Positions 43,287 through 51,599 of a DNA stretch of 64,000 nt are shown one piece after another. The stretch comes from Methylobacterium sp. Leaf125 (lineage in GTDB: Bacteria; Pseudomonadota; Alphaproteobacteria; Rhizobiales; Beijerinckiaceae): positions 1 to 64,000 of the forward strand of contig NZ_LMNU01000045.1 of assembly GCF_001423085.1 (NCBI RefSeq). The letters are read 5' to 3'. Made by a program: the position numbers and the translations under genes. A model generated the notes under the pieces. The model had not been told where the DNA came from. It saw only the letters and a program-made list of their open reading frames with translations, and did no database searches. Each line of letters opens with the position of its first letter. Position 1 is the first letter of the stretch.

Positions 43287-44687
43287 TCAGATCCCGCCGA
43301 AGACCCAGCGCAGCTTCGAGAGGAAGCCGCCGCCGGAGCGCGTCTCGCGCACCTCCGCGGGCTCGTCCTTGACCGCGGCCGCCGCCGCATCGGCCTGGAT
43401 CAGGCCGAGGGCCGCCGTGTCGGTGGTTTCGCGGTCGATCAGGATGAAGCCGCCGGTGTCGCGGTTGGCCGTGTAGGCATCCACCGCCACGGCCCGGTCG
43501 AGGGTCAGGGTCACGTCGGCGATGTCGTTGGCGGTGAGGCGCGCGGCCGGCTCGGGGTTGCCGGTCTCGGGATCGATCCGGGTCCGGATCGCGGTGACGA
43601 CGGCGTTCACCGTCACGGTCCCGATCTTGGCGAGCAGGGTGGCGCCCGGCAGCAGCTCGGTCTCGGCCGCCCAGAACAGGCGGGCATCCAGGCTGTCCGT
43701 CACCCGCATCGGCGCGTCCGCGGTGACGATCACCGAGCCGCGGGAGGCGTCGATCTCGTCGGCGAGCACCAGGGTGACCGACTGGCCCTCGACCGCGTGG
43801 GGCAGATCGCCGTCGGCGGTGAAGATGCGGGCGATCTTCGAGGTCCGGCCCGAGGGCTCGACGATGACGGCGTCGCCCGGGGCCACGCGGCCGCTGGCGA
43901 TGAGGCCGGCAAAGCCCCGGAACTCCGAGTTCGGCCGGTTCACCCACTGCACCGCCATGCGGAAGGGCGCCGCCTGCTCCTCGACGCGCACCGGAACCTC
44001 CTCGAGGTACTGGAGCAGCGGGGTGCCGGTGTACCAGGGGGCGGCAGCGCCCGGCAGCACGACGTTGTCGCCGTTCTTGGCCGAGAGCGGGATCGCCCGG
44101 ATCTCGCTGAAGCCGAGGGGGGCGGCGAAGGCGTTGAAGGCCGACAGGATCTCCTCGAACTTGGTCTGCGACCAGCCGACGAGGTCCATCTTGTTCACCG
44201 CGAGCGCCACGCGCTTGATCCCCAGCAGGGAGACCAGGAGCGCGTGCCGCCGGGTCTGCCGGGTGAGCCCCTGGCGGGCATCCACCAGGATCACCGCCAC
44301 GTCCGCCGTGGAGGCGCCCGTGGCCATGTTGCGCGTGTACTGCTCGTGGCCGGGCGTGTCGGCCACGATGAAGGAGCGCTTGTCCGTGGAGAAGAAGCGG
44401 TAGGCGACATCGATGGTGATGCCCTGCTCGCGCTCGGCCTGCAGGCCGTCCACGAGGAGCGCCAGGTCGATCTCGGCGCCCTGCGTGCCGTGCTTGCGCG
44501 AGTCGCGCTGCAGGGCCGTTACCTGGTCGTCGAAGATCTGCTTGGTGTCGTGCAGCAGGCGGCCGATCAGCGTCGACTTGCCGTCGTCGACGGAGCCGCA
44601 GGTGATGAAGCGCAGGACTTCCTTGTTCTGGTGTGCGGTCAGGAAGGCGTCGTAGCCGAAGGCTTCGGGTGACTGATGGATCGTCAT
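43287..44687 (-). CDS. cysN: Sulfate adenylyltransferase subunit 1 (GTPase)
   Basis: A 466-residue elongation-factor-like GTPase driving sulfate activation with CysD. G1 GSVDDGKSTLIG (about 31-42), G3 DTPGHEQYTRN and G4 NKMDL are present, followed by EF-Tu-like domains. There is no C-terminal APS kinase domain, unlike fused CysNC proteins, and no cysC is in the locus, in keeping with direct APS reduction by CysH. The ATG at 44687 lies one base before the cysD stop region, so the genes are tightly coupled; the frame is open further upstream inside cysD. Confidence 0.95.
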   Translation of the reverse strand: MTIHQSPEAFGYDAFLTAHQNKEVLRFITCGSVDDGKSTLIGRLLHDTKQIFDDQVTALQRDSRKHGTQGAEIDLALLVDGLQAEREQGITIDVAYRFFSTDKRSFIVADTPGHEQYTRNMATGASTADVAVILVDARQGLTRQTRRHALLVSLLGIKRVALAVNKMDLVGWSQTKFEEILSAFNAFAAPLGFSEIRAIPLSAKNGDNVVLPGAAAPWYTGTPLLQYLEEVPVRVEEQAAPFRMAVQWVNRPNSEFRGFAGLIASGRVAPGDAVIVEPSGRTSKIARIFTADGDLPHAVEGQSVTLVLADEIDASRGSVIVTADAPMRVTDSLDARLFWAAETELLPGATLLAKIGTVTVNAVVTAIRTRIDPETGNPEPAARLTANDIADVTLTLDRAVAVDAYTANRDTGGFILIDRETTDTAALGLIQADAAAAAVKDEPAEVRETRSGGGFLSKLRWVFGGI

Positions 44688-44688
44688 C

Positions 44689-45645
44689 TTAGAAATAGCC
44701 CTCCTGCTTCTTGCGCTCCATGGCGCCCGCGCCGTCCTTGTCGATGACCCGGCCCTGGCGCTCCGAGGTGCGGGCGGCCAGGGTCTCGCCGATGATCTCC
44801 GGCAGGGTCGCGGCGTCGCTCTCGACGGCACCGGTCAGGGGATAGTCGCCGAGGGTGCGGAAACGGACCGACACCTGCCGGGGGGTCTCGCCGGGGCTCA
44901 GCGGCAGCCGGTCGTCGTCGACCATGATGAGCTGGCCCTCGCGCTCCACCACCGGACGGGGCTTGGCGAAGTAGAGCGGCACGATCGGGATCTGCTCCTG
45001 CTCGATGTAGAGCCAGACGTCGAGCTCGGTCCAGTTCGAGAGCGGGAACACGCGCAGCGACTCACCGCGCTTCTTCTTCATGTTGTAGAGGTGCCAGGGC
45101 TCGGCGCGCTGGCGCTTCGGATCCCAACGGTGCTGGGCCGTGCGCAGGGAGACGATGCGCTCCTTGGCGCGCGAGGCCTCCTCGTCGCGCCGGGCGCCGC
45201 CGAAGGCCGCGTCGAACTTGTGCTTGTCGAGGGCCTGGCGCAGGGCCTGGGTCTTCATCACGTCGGTGTGCACCTCCGAGCCGTGGCTCACCGGACCGAT
45301 GCCGCGGGCGAGACCGTCCTGGTTGGTGTGCACGATGAGGTCGAGGCCGAGCTCCTTCGCGCGCTGGTCTCGGAAGGCGATCATCTCCCGGAACTTCCAG
45401 GTGGTGTCGATGTGCATCAGCGGGAACGGCAGGCGGCCCGGCGCGAACGCCTTCAGCGCCAGGTGCAGCAGCACCGACGAGTCCTTGCCGATGGAGTAGA
45501 GCATCACCGGGTTCTCGGTCTCGGCGACCGTCTCCCGCATGATGTGGATGCTCTCGGCCTCCAGCCGCTGGAGATGGGTGAGCCGGGCGGACCGGCTCGC
45601 CGCAGGGCTGGAGCCCGTTCGGGTGGTGAGGGGGGCGGCGCTCAT
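44689..45645 (-). CDS. cysD: Sulfate adenylyltransferase subunit 2
   Basis: A 318-residue ATP sulfurylase catalytic subunit that forms adenosine 5'-phosphosulfate from sulfate and ATP. The PP-loop motif YSIGKDSSVLLHL (about 50-62) identifies it, together with HIDTTWKFREM, FGGARRDEE and the C-terminal RTLGDYPLTG. The ATG at 45645 overlaps the cysH stop by four bases (ATGA), showing translational coupling. The N-terminal 20 residues (SAAPLTTRTGSS) are a low-complexity extension. Confidence 0.96.
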   Translation of the reverse strand: MSAAPLTTRTGSSPAASRSARLTHLQRLEAESIHIMRETVAETENPVMLYSIGKDSSVLLHLALKAFAPGRLPFPLMHIDTTWKFREMIAFRDQRAKELGLDLIVHTNQDGLARGIGPVSHGSEVHTDVMKTQALRQALDKHKFDAAFGGARRDEEASRAKERIVSLRTAQHRWDPKRQRAEPWHLYNMKKKRGESLRVFPLSNWTELDVWLYIEQEQIPIVPLYFAKPRPVVEREGQLIMVDDDRLPLSPGETPRQVSVRFRTLGDYPLTGAVESDAATLPEIIGETLAARTSERQGRVIDKDGAGAMERKKQEGYF

Positions 45646-46439
45646 CGGGCCATCTCCAGGGCGTTTGAGGTTTGTGTCGTTTCGAACGCCGCCGCTTCCT
45701 GGCCGGGGGCGACGTTCTCTTCGGGTGCGTGGACGTGCAGCCCGCACTCCTTCTTGGAGGCCTGTTCCCACCACCAGCGGCCGGCCCGCTCGTCCTCGCC
45801 GACGCGGATCGCCCGGGTGCAGGGCGCACAGCCGATCGAGGGGAAGCCGCGATCGTGCAGCACGTTGTAGGGCACGTAATTGTCCGAGACGAAGCGCTCG
45901 ACGTCGGCACGGGACCAGTCGGCCAGGGGATTGATCTTGATGAGGCCGCGGGCCTCGTCGGCCTCGGCCAGCGGCGTGTCGGCCCGGTTGGCCGACTGAC
46001 CGGCCCGCAGGCCCGTGAGCCAGCCGGCGGCGCCCGCCAGGGCCCGGCCCAGGGGCTCGACCTTGCGGAAGCCGCAGCAGGCCTGCCGGGCGGCGACCGA
46101 GTGGCGGAATCCGTTGATGCCGGACTCGGCCACGAAGCGCTCCTCGGCCTCGCGCTCAGGCGCATAGGCACGGATGCGGATGCCGTAGGCCGATTCGGTC
46201 TCGGTCCAGGTGTCGTAGGTCTCCGGATAGAGCCGGCCGGTATCGAGGGTGACGATCTCGGTCCGGCCCTTGTGCAGCGCGACCGCGTGCGTGAGCACTT
46301 GGTCCTCGATTCCGAGGCTGGTGGTGAACACCAGACGCCCCGGCACCTGCGCCTCGATCAGGGCGATCCGGCCCTTCAGGTCGCGGTCCGCCATCGCGGA
46401 CGCGAGGTCCCGCGCCGCGTGTTCCAGTTGAGAGCTCAT
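45642..46439 (-). CDS. cysH: Adenylyl-sulfate (APS) reductase, assimilatory
   Basis: A 265-residue thiol-dependent reductase converting activated sulfate to sulfite. The cysteine pairs QACCGFRK (about residue 121) and GCAPCTRAI (about 208-211) are those that bind a 4Fe-4S cluster in APS reductases; enteric PAPS reductases lack them. This predicts APS as the substrate, agreeing with the absence of APS kinase. The nucleotide PP-loop region is TTSLGIEDQVLTH. The C-terminal catalytic cysteine is in KKECGLHV. First gene of the cysHDN operon. Confidence 0.95.
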   Translation of the reverse strand: MSSQLEHAARDLASAMADRDLKGRIALIEAQVPGRLVFTTSLGIEDQVLTHAVALHKGRTEIVTLDTGRLYPETYDTWTETESAYGIRIRAYAPEREAEERFVAESGINGFRHSVAARQACCGFRKVEPLGRALAGAAGWLTGLRAGQSANRADTPLAEADEARGLIKINPLADWSRADVERFVSDNYVPYNVLHDRGFPSIGCAPCTRAIRVGEDERAGRWWWEQASKKECGLHVHAPEENVAPGQEAAAFETTQTSNALEMAR

Positions 46440-46708
46440 GAAAGACTTCGCGATATGACGTGGCGACGAACGTGGCGATGGGACTTGTGTGGCGATGTGA
46501 CTTGTCTGGCACCTGAAATGTTCGCTATAACGAACGCTGTCAAGGCATGGCGGCTATCGATACCGGGCAACCCCCGGGTGCGACGACCCCTTCGCCGAAA
46601 CGGGCCACAGGGGCATTCTGTTGCTCAACGAAGGTAATTCCTTCTCATCGGGCGGTCACGATGTGCTGACCTGCACATCCCCGCGTCTCACGAACCCGCG
46701 AGGCCAGC
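46440..46708. promoter_or_regulatory. Divergent control region between cysH and the Lrp-type regulator
   Basis: This 269-bp region contains two tandem 17-bp copies of GTGGCGATGnGACTTGT (46472-46488 and 46489-46505) in the cysH leader. It also contains the inverted repeat GTTCGCTATAACGAAC (46520-46535), and reading leftward TTGACA (46539-46544) as a possible -35 element of cysH just beside it. The inverted repeat would then lie in the cysH promoter spacer, a classic control position. Confidence 0.6.
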
Positions 46709-47215
46709 TTGGATTCGATCGACCTGAAGATCCTGGCGCTGCTGCAGCAGGACGCCACCCTGTCCATCGCCACCATCGGTGAGAAGGTCGGCCTGTCGCA
46801 GACGCCGTGCTGGAAGCGGATCCAGCGGCTGGAAGCCGACGGCGTCATCGACCGGCGCGTCGCCGTCCTCGACCCGGTGAAGCTCGGCCTCGGCCTGACG
46901 GTCTTCGTCTCGATCGAGACCGCCGATCACTCGCGTGAATGGCTGGAGCGTTTCGCCGAGACTGTCTCGGCAATGCCGGAGGTACTCGAGTTCTATCGCA
47001 TGGCCGGGGACGTGGATTACATGCTCCGCGTCGTCGTCGCCGATATGCGCGCCTACGATACGTTCTATAAGCACCTCATCGCGACCCTGCCCCTCAAGAA
47101 CGTCACCTCCCGGTTCGCGATGGAAAAGGTCAAATCCACCACGGCCCTGCCCCTCCCGGTCCCGCCCGCCAACGGACGCTTCACGCCGACGCTGTCGGTG
47201 GTGGCCGGGGAATAA
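46709..47215 (+). CDS. Lrp/AsnC family transcriptional regulator
   Basis: A 168-residue regulator. The N-terminal helix-turn-helix (DSIDLKILALLQQDATLSIA, GLSQTPCWKRIQRLE) is followed by an Lrp ligand domain (AGDVDYMLRVVVADM, KNVTSRFAMEKVKSTTALPL). That final pattern resembles DecR/YbaO and related Lrp-type proteins, some of which respond to cysteine (family knowledge, not proof here). The only available start in frame is a TTG at 46709, with GAGG upstream; an in-frame TGA at 46667-46669 excludes the upstream ATG. It sits between the cysHDN and cysJI arms, so it is the natural candidate to control sulfate assimilation. Confidence 0.9.
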   Translation: MDSIDLKILALLQQDATLSIATIGEKVGLSQTPCWKRIQRLEADGVIDRRVAVLDPVKLGLGLTVFVSIETADHSREWLERFAETVSAMPEVLEFYRMAGDVDYMLRVVVADMRAYDTFYKHLIATLPLKNVTSRFAMEKVKSTTALPLPVPPANGRFTPTLSVVAGE

Positions 47216-47264
47216 AATTCTCTTTTGCCCTGCACACGCAGGCAGCTCCTTCTACCGTGACGTC

Positions 47265-47280
47265 GTTCTGTAAAACGGAC
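47265..47280. promoter_or_regulatory. Candidate operator upstream of cysJ
   Basis: GTTCTGTAAAACGGAC matches GTTCGCTATAACGAAC of the cysH/lrp control region at 12 of 16 positions, keeping GTTC..TA.AACG.AC. It lies 33 bp before the cysJ start, in the gap after the Lrp-type gene. Confidence 0.5.
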
Positions 47281-47312
47281 AACCCCGTTGACAGCCGGCC
47301 TCTCAGGACGAC

Positions 47313-49100
47313 ATGGCTTTCCACATGGCACGACACGCGATCATCCCCCGTACGGCTCCCTTCGGCGACACCGAACGCGCGAGCCTCGACGCCGTCCTCG
47401 GCGCCGCCTCCCCGATCCAGCGCGCCTGGCTCGCGGGCTTCCTCGCCGGCCTCGACGCCAGCGGCACGCCGCAGGCCGCCGCCGTCCCGGCCGCGCCGCC
47501 GAAGTCCGCCGAGCCGCTGACGATCCTGTTCGCGAGCGAGTCGGGCAACTCCGAGAAGCTCGCCGGCGACATGGCCAAGCTCGCCCGCAAGAACGGCTTC
47601 AAGCCGAAGATCGTCGATTTCGCCGATCTCGAGATCGCCAGCCTCGCCAAGGAGAAGCGCATCGTCGCCATCGCGGCGACCTGGGGCGAGGGCGAACCGC
47701 CGGCCCGGGCCGTGCGCGCCTACAACGAGCTGATGGCCGATGGCGCGCCGCGCCTCGACGGCGTGTCCTTCGGGGTGCTGTCCCTCGGCGACACCTCCTA
47801 CGCGGAGTTCTGTGCCATCGGGAAGGCGCTCGACGCGCGCTTCGAGGCCCTGGGCGGGACCCGGGCCCACGAACGCGCCGACCTCGACCTCGATTTCGAG
47901 ACGCCGGCCGCCGCCTGGATCAAGGACACCCTCAAGGCCCTCACCCCGCCGCCGAGCGCCGACAACGTCGTGGCGGTGGACTTCGCCGCCCGCGCCGCCG
48001 GCGACGAGGACGAGGACGCCGAGCCCAGCCGCGAGCCCCGGATCGTGGAGGTGGTCGACCACGTCAACCTGAACTCGTCGCGCTCCGACAAGGAGACGAT
48101 CCACCTCGCCCTGGAATTCGAGGACGGCGCCCCCGCCTACGAGCCCGGCGACTCCCTGGAGATCTATCCGGAGAACGACCCGGCCCTGGTCGACGAGATC
48201 CTCAACGCCACCGGCCTGTCCGGCGACGCGGCCCTGCGCCAGGCCCTGCTGGCCGAGCGCGACATCACCACCCTGTCGGCCACCACCGTGGAGCGTTTCG
48301 TCAAGGCGACGGGCCATGCCGAGGCGCAGACGCTGATCGACAGCGGCGAGCTGCGCGCCTGGATCGAGGGCCGCCACCTCATCGATCTCATCACCGCCTA
48401 CCCGGCGGCGCTGACGGCCGAGCACCTCACCACCATCACGCGGCCCCTGCCGCCGCGGGCCTACTCGATCGCCTCCTCCCGCAAGGAGGTGGGCGACGAG
48501 GTCCACCTCGTGATCGCGGCCGTGCGCTACGAGACCCACGGCCGGGCACGCGGCGGCGTCGCCTCGACCCACGTGGCCGACCGCATCAAGAACGGCGCGA
48601 AGCTGCGGGTGAAGCTGAAGCCGAACCGGCACTTCCGCCTGCCCCAGGACCCGGCCACCGACATCATCATGGTCGGCCCCGGCACCGGCGTCGCCCCGTT
48701 CCGCGCCTTCGTGCAGGAGCGCCGCGCCGTCGAGGCCCCCGGCCGCGCGTGGCTGTTCTTCGGCGACCGGCAGTTCACCCACGACTTCCTGTACCAGCTC
48801 GAGTGGCAGGAGGCCCTGGAGGACGGGTCGCTGTCGCAGATCGACGTGGCCTTCTCGCGGGACCAGCCCGAGAAGATCTACGTGCAGGACCGGATCACCC
48901 AGCACGCCAAGGAGGTCGTCGCCTGGCTCGACGGCGGCGCCAGCTTCTACGTCTGCGGCGACGCCACCCGGATGGCCAAGGACGTGCGCAACGCCGTGGT
49001 GAAGGCCTACCAGGACGTGAAGGCGCTCAGCCCCGCCGAGGCCGAGGCCGCCGTCGCCGCCCTGGAGCGCGCCCACCGCTACCAGCAGGACGTCTACTGA
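47313..49100 (+). CDS. cysJ: Sulfite reductase flavoprotein, alpha component
   Basis: A 595-residue diflavin reductase. The flavodoxin domain (about 68-205, LTILFASESGNSEKLAG, WGEGEPP) binds FMN. The FAD domain follows (RAYSIASS near 385) and then an NADPH domain (MVGPGTGVAPFRAF, FFGDR, YVCGDATRMAKDV). It passes electrons from NADPH to CysI. The N-terminal 65 residues are an Ala/Pro-rich extension. Two starts are possible, 47313 and 47325; I used the first. The frame of cysI also runs open through this gene on another register, which is a shadow. Confidence 0.94.
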   Translation: MAFHMARHAIIPRTAPFGDTERASLDAVLGAASPIQRAWLAGFLAGLDASGTPQAAAVPAAPPKSAEPLTILFASESGNSEKLAGDMAKLARKNGFKPKIVDFADLEIASLAKEKRIVAIAATWGEGEPPARAVRAYNELMADGAPRLDGVSFGVLSLGDTSYAEFCAIGKALDARFEALGGTRAHERADLDLDFETPAAAWIKDTLKALTPPPSADNVVAVDFAARAAGDEDEDAEPSREPRIVEVVDHVNLNSSRSDKETIHLALEFEDGAPAYEPGDSLEIYPENDPALVDEILNATGLSGDAALRQALLAERDITTLSATTVERFVKATGHAEAQTLIDSGELRAWIEGRHLIDLITAYPAALTAEHLTTITRPLPPRAYSIASSRKEVGDEVHLVIAAVRYETHGRARGGVASTHVADRIKNGAKLRVKLKPNRHFRLPQDPATDIIMVGPGTGVAPFRAFVQERRAVEAPGRAWLFFGDRQFTHDFLYQLEWQEALEDGSLSQIDVAFSRDQPEKIYVQDRITQHAKEVVAWLDGGASFYVCGDATRMAKDVRNAVVKAYQDVKALSPAEAEAAVAALERAHRYQQDVY

Positions 49101-49104
49101 GACC

Positions 49105-49217
49105 CCTCCCTCCCCCGCGTGGGGAGGGACCGAGGGTGGGGGTGGTTCAGGATCGAGCGCTCGCGGCGCCTCCCGCACCACCGCCACCGCCAGCTCCTCC
49201 CCACAGGGGGGAGGAGA
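49105..49217. repeat. Palindromic intergenic element between cysJ and cysI
   Basis: TCCCTCCCC / GGGGAGGGA (49107-49129) and CTCCTCCCC / GGGGGAGGAG (about 49194-49216) are two hairpins flanking a GGTGGTT..CACCACC core that can also pair. The pattern looks like a dispersed repetitive element rather than a unique leader. It fills most of the 140-bp gap between two co-operating genes. Confidence 0.6.
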
Positions 49218-49240
49218 GCTCCCGAACCGGAAATCCCGCC

Positions 49241-51037
49241 ATGGCCGACAAGACCACCCCCCGCACCTACGAGACCCCGCCCACCGACCGCCCGATCTCG
49301 GAAGCGGAAGCGGCGCGCGCGGCGGGTCTTGCCGCCAACGAACACATCAAGATCGCCAGCGGCTACCTGCGCGGCACCCTGGCGGACGGCCTCCTGAAGC
49401 ACGCCACCGGCGCCATCTCGGAGGATGACGGGCAGCTCGTGAAGTTCCACGGGATGTACCTACAGGACGACCGCGACATCCGGGCCGAGCGCACCAAGAA
49501 GAAGCTCGAGAAGGCCTACAGCTTCATGATCCGCCTGCGCATCGCCGGCGGCGTCGTCACCCCGAAGCAGTGGCTGGCCCTCGACGACATCGCCACGACC
49601 TATGCGGGCGGCGCCCTGCGGGCGACCACGCGCCAGACCTTCCAGTACCACGGCGTCATCAAGTCGAACCTGAAGCGCACGATGGCGGCCATCGACGCGA
49701 CGCTGCTCGACACCATCGCGGCCTGCGGCGACGTCAACCGCAACGTGATGGCGGCCACGAACCCGGCCCAGACCGGGGCCCACAAGGCCGCCTACCAGCT
49801 CGCCAAGGACATCTCGGACTCGCTCCTGCCCAAGACCAGCGCCTGGCGCGAGATCTGGCTCGACGGCGAGCGCGTGGTCGGCGGCGAGGACGCGGCCGAG
49901 ATCGAGCCGATCTACGGCAGGACCTACCTGCCCCGGAAGTTCAAGACCGTGGTGGCGGTGCCCCCGTCCAACGAAGTGGACATCTTCGCCCACGACCTCG
50001 GCTTTATCGCCATCCTGGACGAGAAGAGCCAGGTCACCGGCTGGAACGTCACGGTCGGCGGCGGCATGGGCATGACCCACGGCGAGACCGACACCTTCCC
50101 GCGCACCGCCGACGTGATGTGCTTCGTCGCGCCGGAGGATGCCCTGAAGGTCGCCGAGGCCGTGATGACGGTGCAGCGCGACTGGGGCAACCGCAAGGTC
50201 CGCAAGAACGCCCGCCTGAAGTACACCATCGAGCGCTACGGCCTCGCCGCCTTCCGGGCCGAGGTGGAGACGCGCGTCGGCAAGCCGCTCGCCGACCCGA
50301 AGCCCTTCGCCTTCACGGGGAACGGCGATCGCTACGGCTGGACCGAGGGCGACGACGGACGCCACCACCTCACGCTCTACGTCGCCTCGGGCCGGATCAA
50401 GGACTACGAGAACGGCCCGCAGCTGCTCACCGGCCTGCGCCGGATCGCCGAGATCCACGAGGGCGATTTCCGGCTCACCGGCAACCAGAACGTCATCATC
50501 GCCAACGTCCCGGCCGCGAAGCGGGCCGAGATCGAGGCCCTGGTGGACCAGTACGGCATGATGAAGGGCGCGAGCGCGCTGCGCCGCAACTCCATGGCCT
50601 GCGTCGCCCTGCCCACCTGCGGCCTGGCGCTGGCCGAGAGCGAGCGCTACCTGCCGAGCCTGATGGACGAGCTGGAGGCGAGCCTCGCCTCCCACGGCCT
50701 CCAGGACGACGAGATCACCATCCGGATGACCGGCTGCCCCAACGGCTGTGCCCGGCCGTTCATCGCCGAGATCGGCCTCGTCGGCCGCGGCCCCGAGCGC
50801 TACCACCTCTATCTCGGGGCCGCCTTCGACGGCTCGCGCCTCGGCAAGCTCTACGCCGAGGACGTCAGTGCCTCCGAGATCAAGACCCTCCTCGACCCGC
50901 TCTTCGCGGCCTATGCCCGGAACAAGCAGGCCGGCGAGCGGTTCGGCGATTACCTGATCCGCGACGGCTACGTGACCCGGACCATCAACGGACCGGATTT
51001 CCACGAGAGCACGGGCGCGCTGAAGAGCGCCGCCTGA
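49241..51037 (+). CDS. cysI: Sulfite reductase hemoprotein, beta component
   Basis: A 598-residue siroheme/4Fe-4S enzyme making the six-electron reduction of sulfite to sulfide. The nitrite/sulfite reductase signature is visible: CVALPTCGLALAESE (about 453-467) and TGCPNGCARPF (about 496-506), with the four cysteines that bind the cluster. ATG at 49241 is the first good start; the frame continues open upstream through cysJ but is non-coding. Ribosome-binding sequence is weak (GGAAATCCCGCC), and the palindromic element lies just before it. Confidence 0.95.
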   Translation: MADKTTPRTYETPPTDRPISEAEAARAAGLAANEHIKIASGYLRGTLADGLLKHATGAISEDDGQLVKFHGMYLQDDRDIRAERTKKKLEKAYSFMIRLRIAGGVVTPKQWLALDDIATTYAGGALRATTRQTFQYHGVIKSNLKRTMAAIDATLLDTIAACGDVNRNVMAATNPAQTGAHKAAYQLAKDISDSLLPKTSAWREIWLDGERVVGGEDAAEIEPIYGRTYLPRKFKTVVAVPPSNEVDIFAHDLGFIAILDEKSQVTGWNVTVGGGMGMTHGETDTFPRTADVMCFVAPEDALKVAEAVMTVQRDWGNRKVRKNARLKYTIERYGLAAFRAEVETRVGKPLADPKPFAFTGNGDRYGWTEGDDGRHHLTLYVASGRIKDYENGPQLLTGLRRIAEIHEGDFRLTGNQNVIIANVPAAKRAEIEALVDQYGMMKGASALRRNSMACVALPTCGLALAESERYLPSLMDELEASLASHGLQDDEITIRMTGCPNGCARPFIAEIGLVGRGPERYHLYLGAAFDGSRLGKLYAEDVSASEIKTLLDPLFAAYARNKQAGERFGDYLIRDGYVTRTINGPDFHESTGALKSAA

Positions 51038-51258
51038 TCCCCGCGCGAGCGCAACACCCGGCGCCGGGCGGCGACAAGCCCTCCGGCGGCCGCGGGCGCG
51101 GGTGCAATCTCCGCAAGACCAGACGCGCTGCGTCGCACCATGGGACAGTGCGGCGCAGGGGCAGCGAAGTCTAACGGCCAAGCTCGAACTTCGTTAACCG
51201 GGAGCGCAACCGTTCCTGCCTCGGCCCGTTGTCTGCAGAGACAGCCGGGGAGGCCCTC

Positions 51259-51456
51259 ATGGCCAAGCATGAGATCTTGAATTTCTTCGAACATCGGCGC
51301 GATGGCGCCTGGGTCTGCGTGAAGCCCTTCACGCTGACGACCAAGAGCAGCAGCGTCGACATCCGCCAGGGTATGCGCTTCGACTACGGCAAGCGGATCG
51401 GCGGCGTCGATCTGGCCGAGTACCTGGAGCAGCTCGGCTCCCAGTTCGGATCCTGA
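51259..51456 (+). CDS. Small conserved-type hypothetical protein
   Basis: A 65-residue soluble protein (MAKHEILNFFEHRRDGAWVC..). GGGGAGG lies about seven bases before the ATG. The sequence looks like a small beta-rich fold (DGAWVCVKPFTLTT, MRFDYGKRIGGVDLAEYLE). No family recognised. Its own hairpin terminator follows, so it is likely a separate transcript, not part of cysJI. Confidence 0.7.
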   Translation: MAKHEILNFFEHRRDGAWVCVKPFTLTTKSSSVDIRQGMRFDYGKRIGGVDLAEYLEQLGSQFGS

Positions 51457-51484
51457 TCCGTTCCGATCCGGATCCGACGCGAAA

Positions 51485-51512
51485 CATCCCGGCATCGTCC
51501 GATGCCGGGCTT
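51485..51512 (+). terminator. Terminator of the 65-residue protein gene
   Basis: CCCGGCATC / GATGCCGGG stem with a four-base loop followed by CTTTGCG, about 30 bp after the stop. Confidence 0.7.
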
Positions 51513-51599
51513 TGCGCTGCGTCGTCAGGCCATCGACGGCGCGCGGCGCGGCGCGGCGCCGTTTTTGACGCCGACGAGGCAACAGCCTAGTTTATCGCC

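Noticed and set aside
47288..49240. In-frame upstream extension of cysI making one 1249-residue protein
   Set aside because: The upstream part is an out-of-frame reading of cysJ, rich in Arg/Pro/Gly. The CysI start at 49241 gives the normal length.
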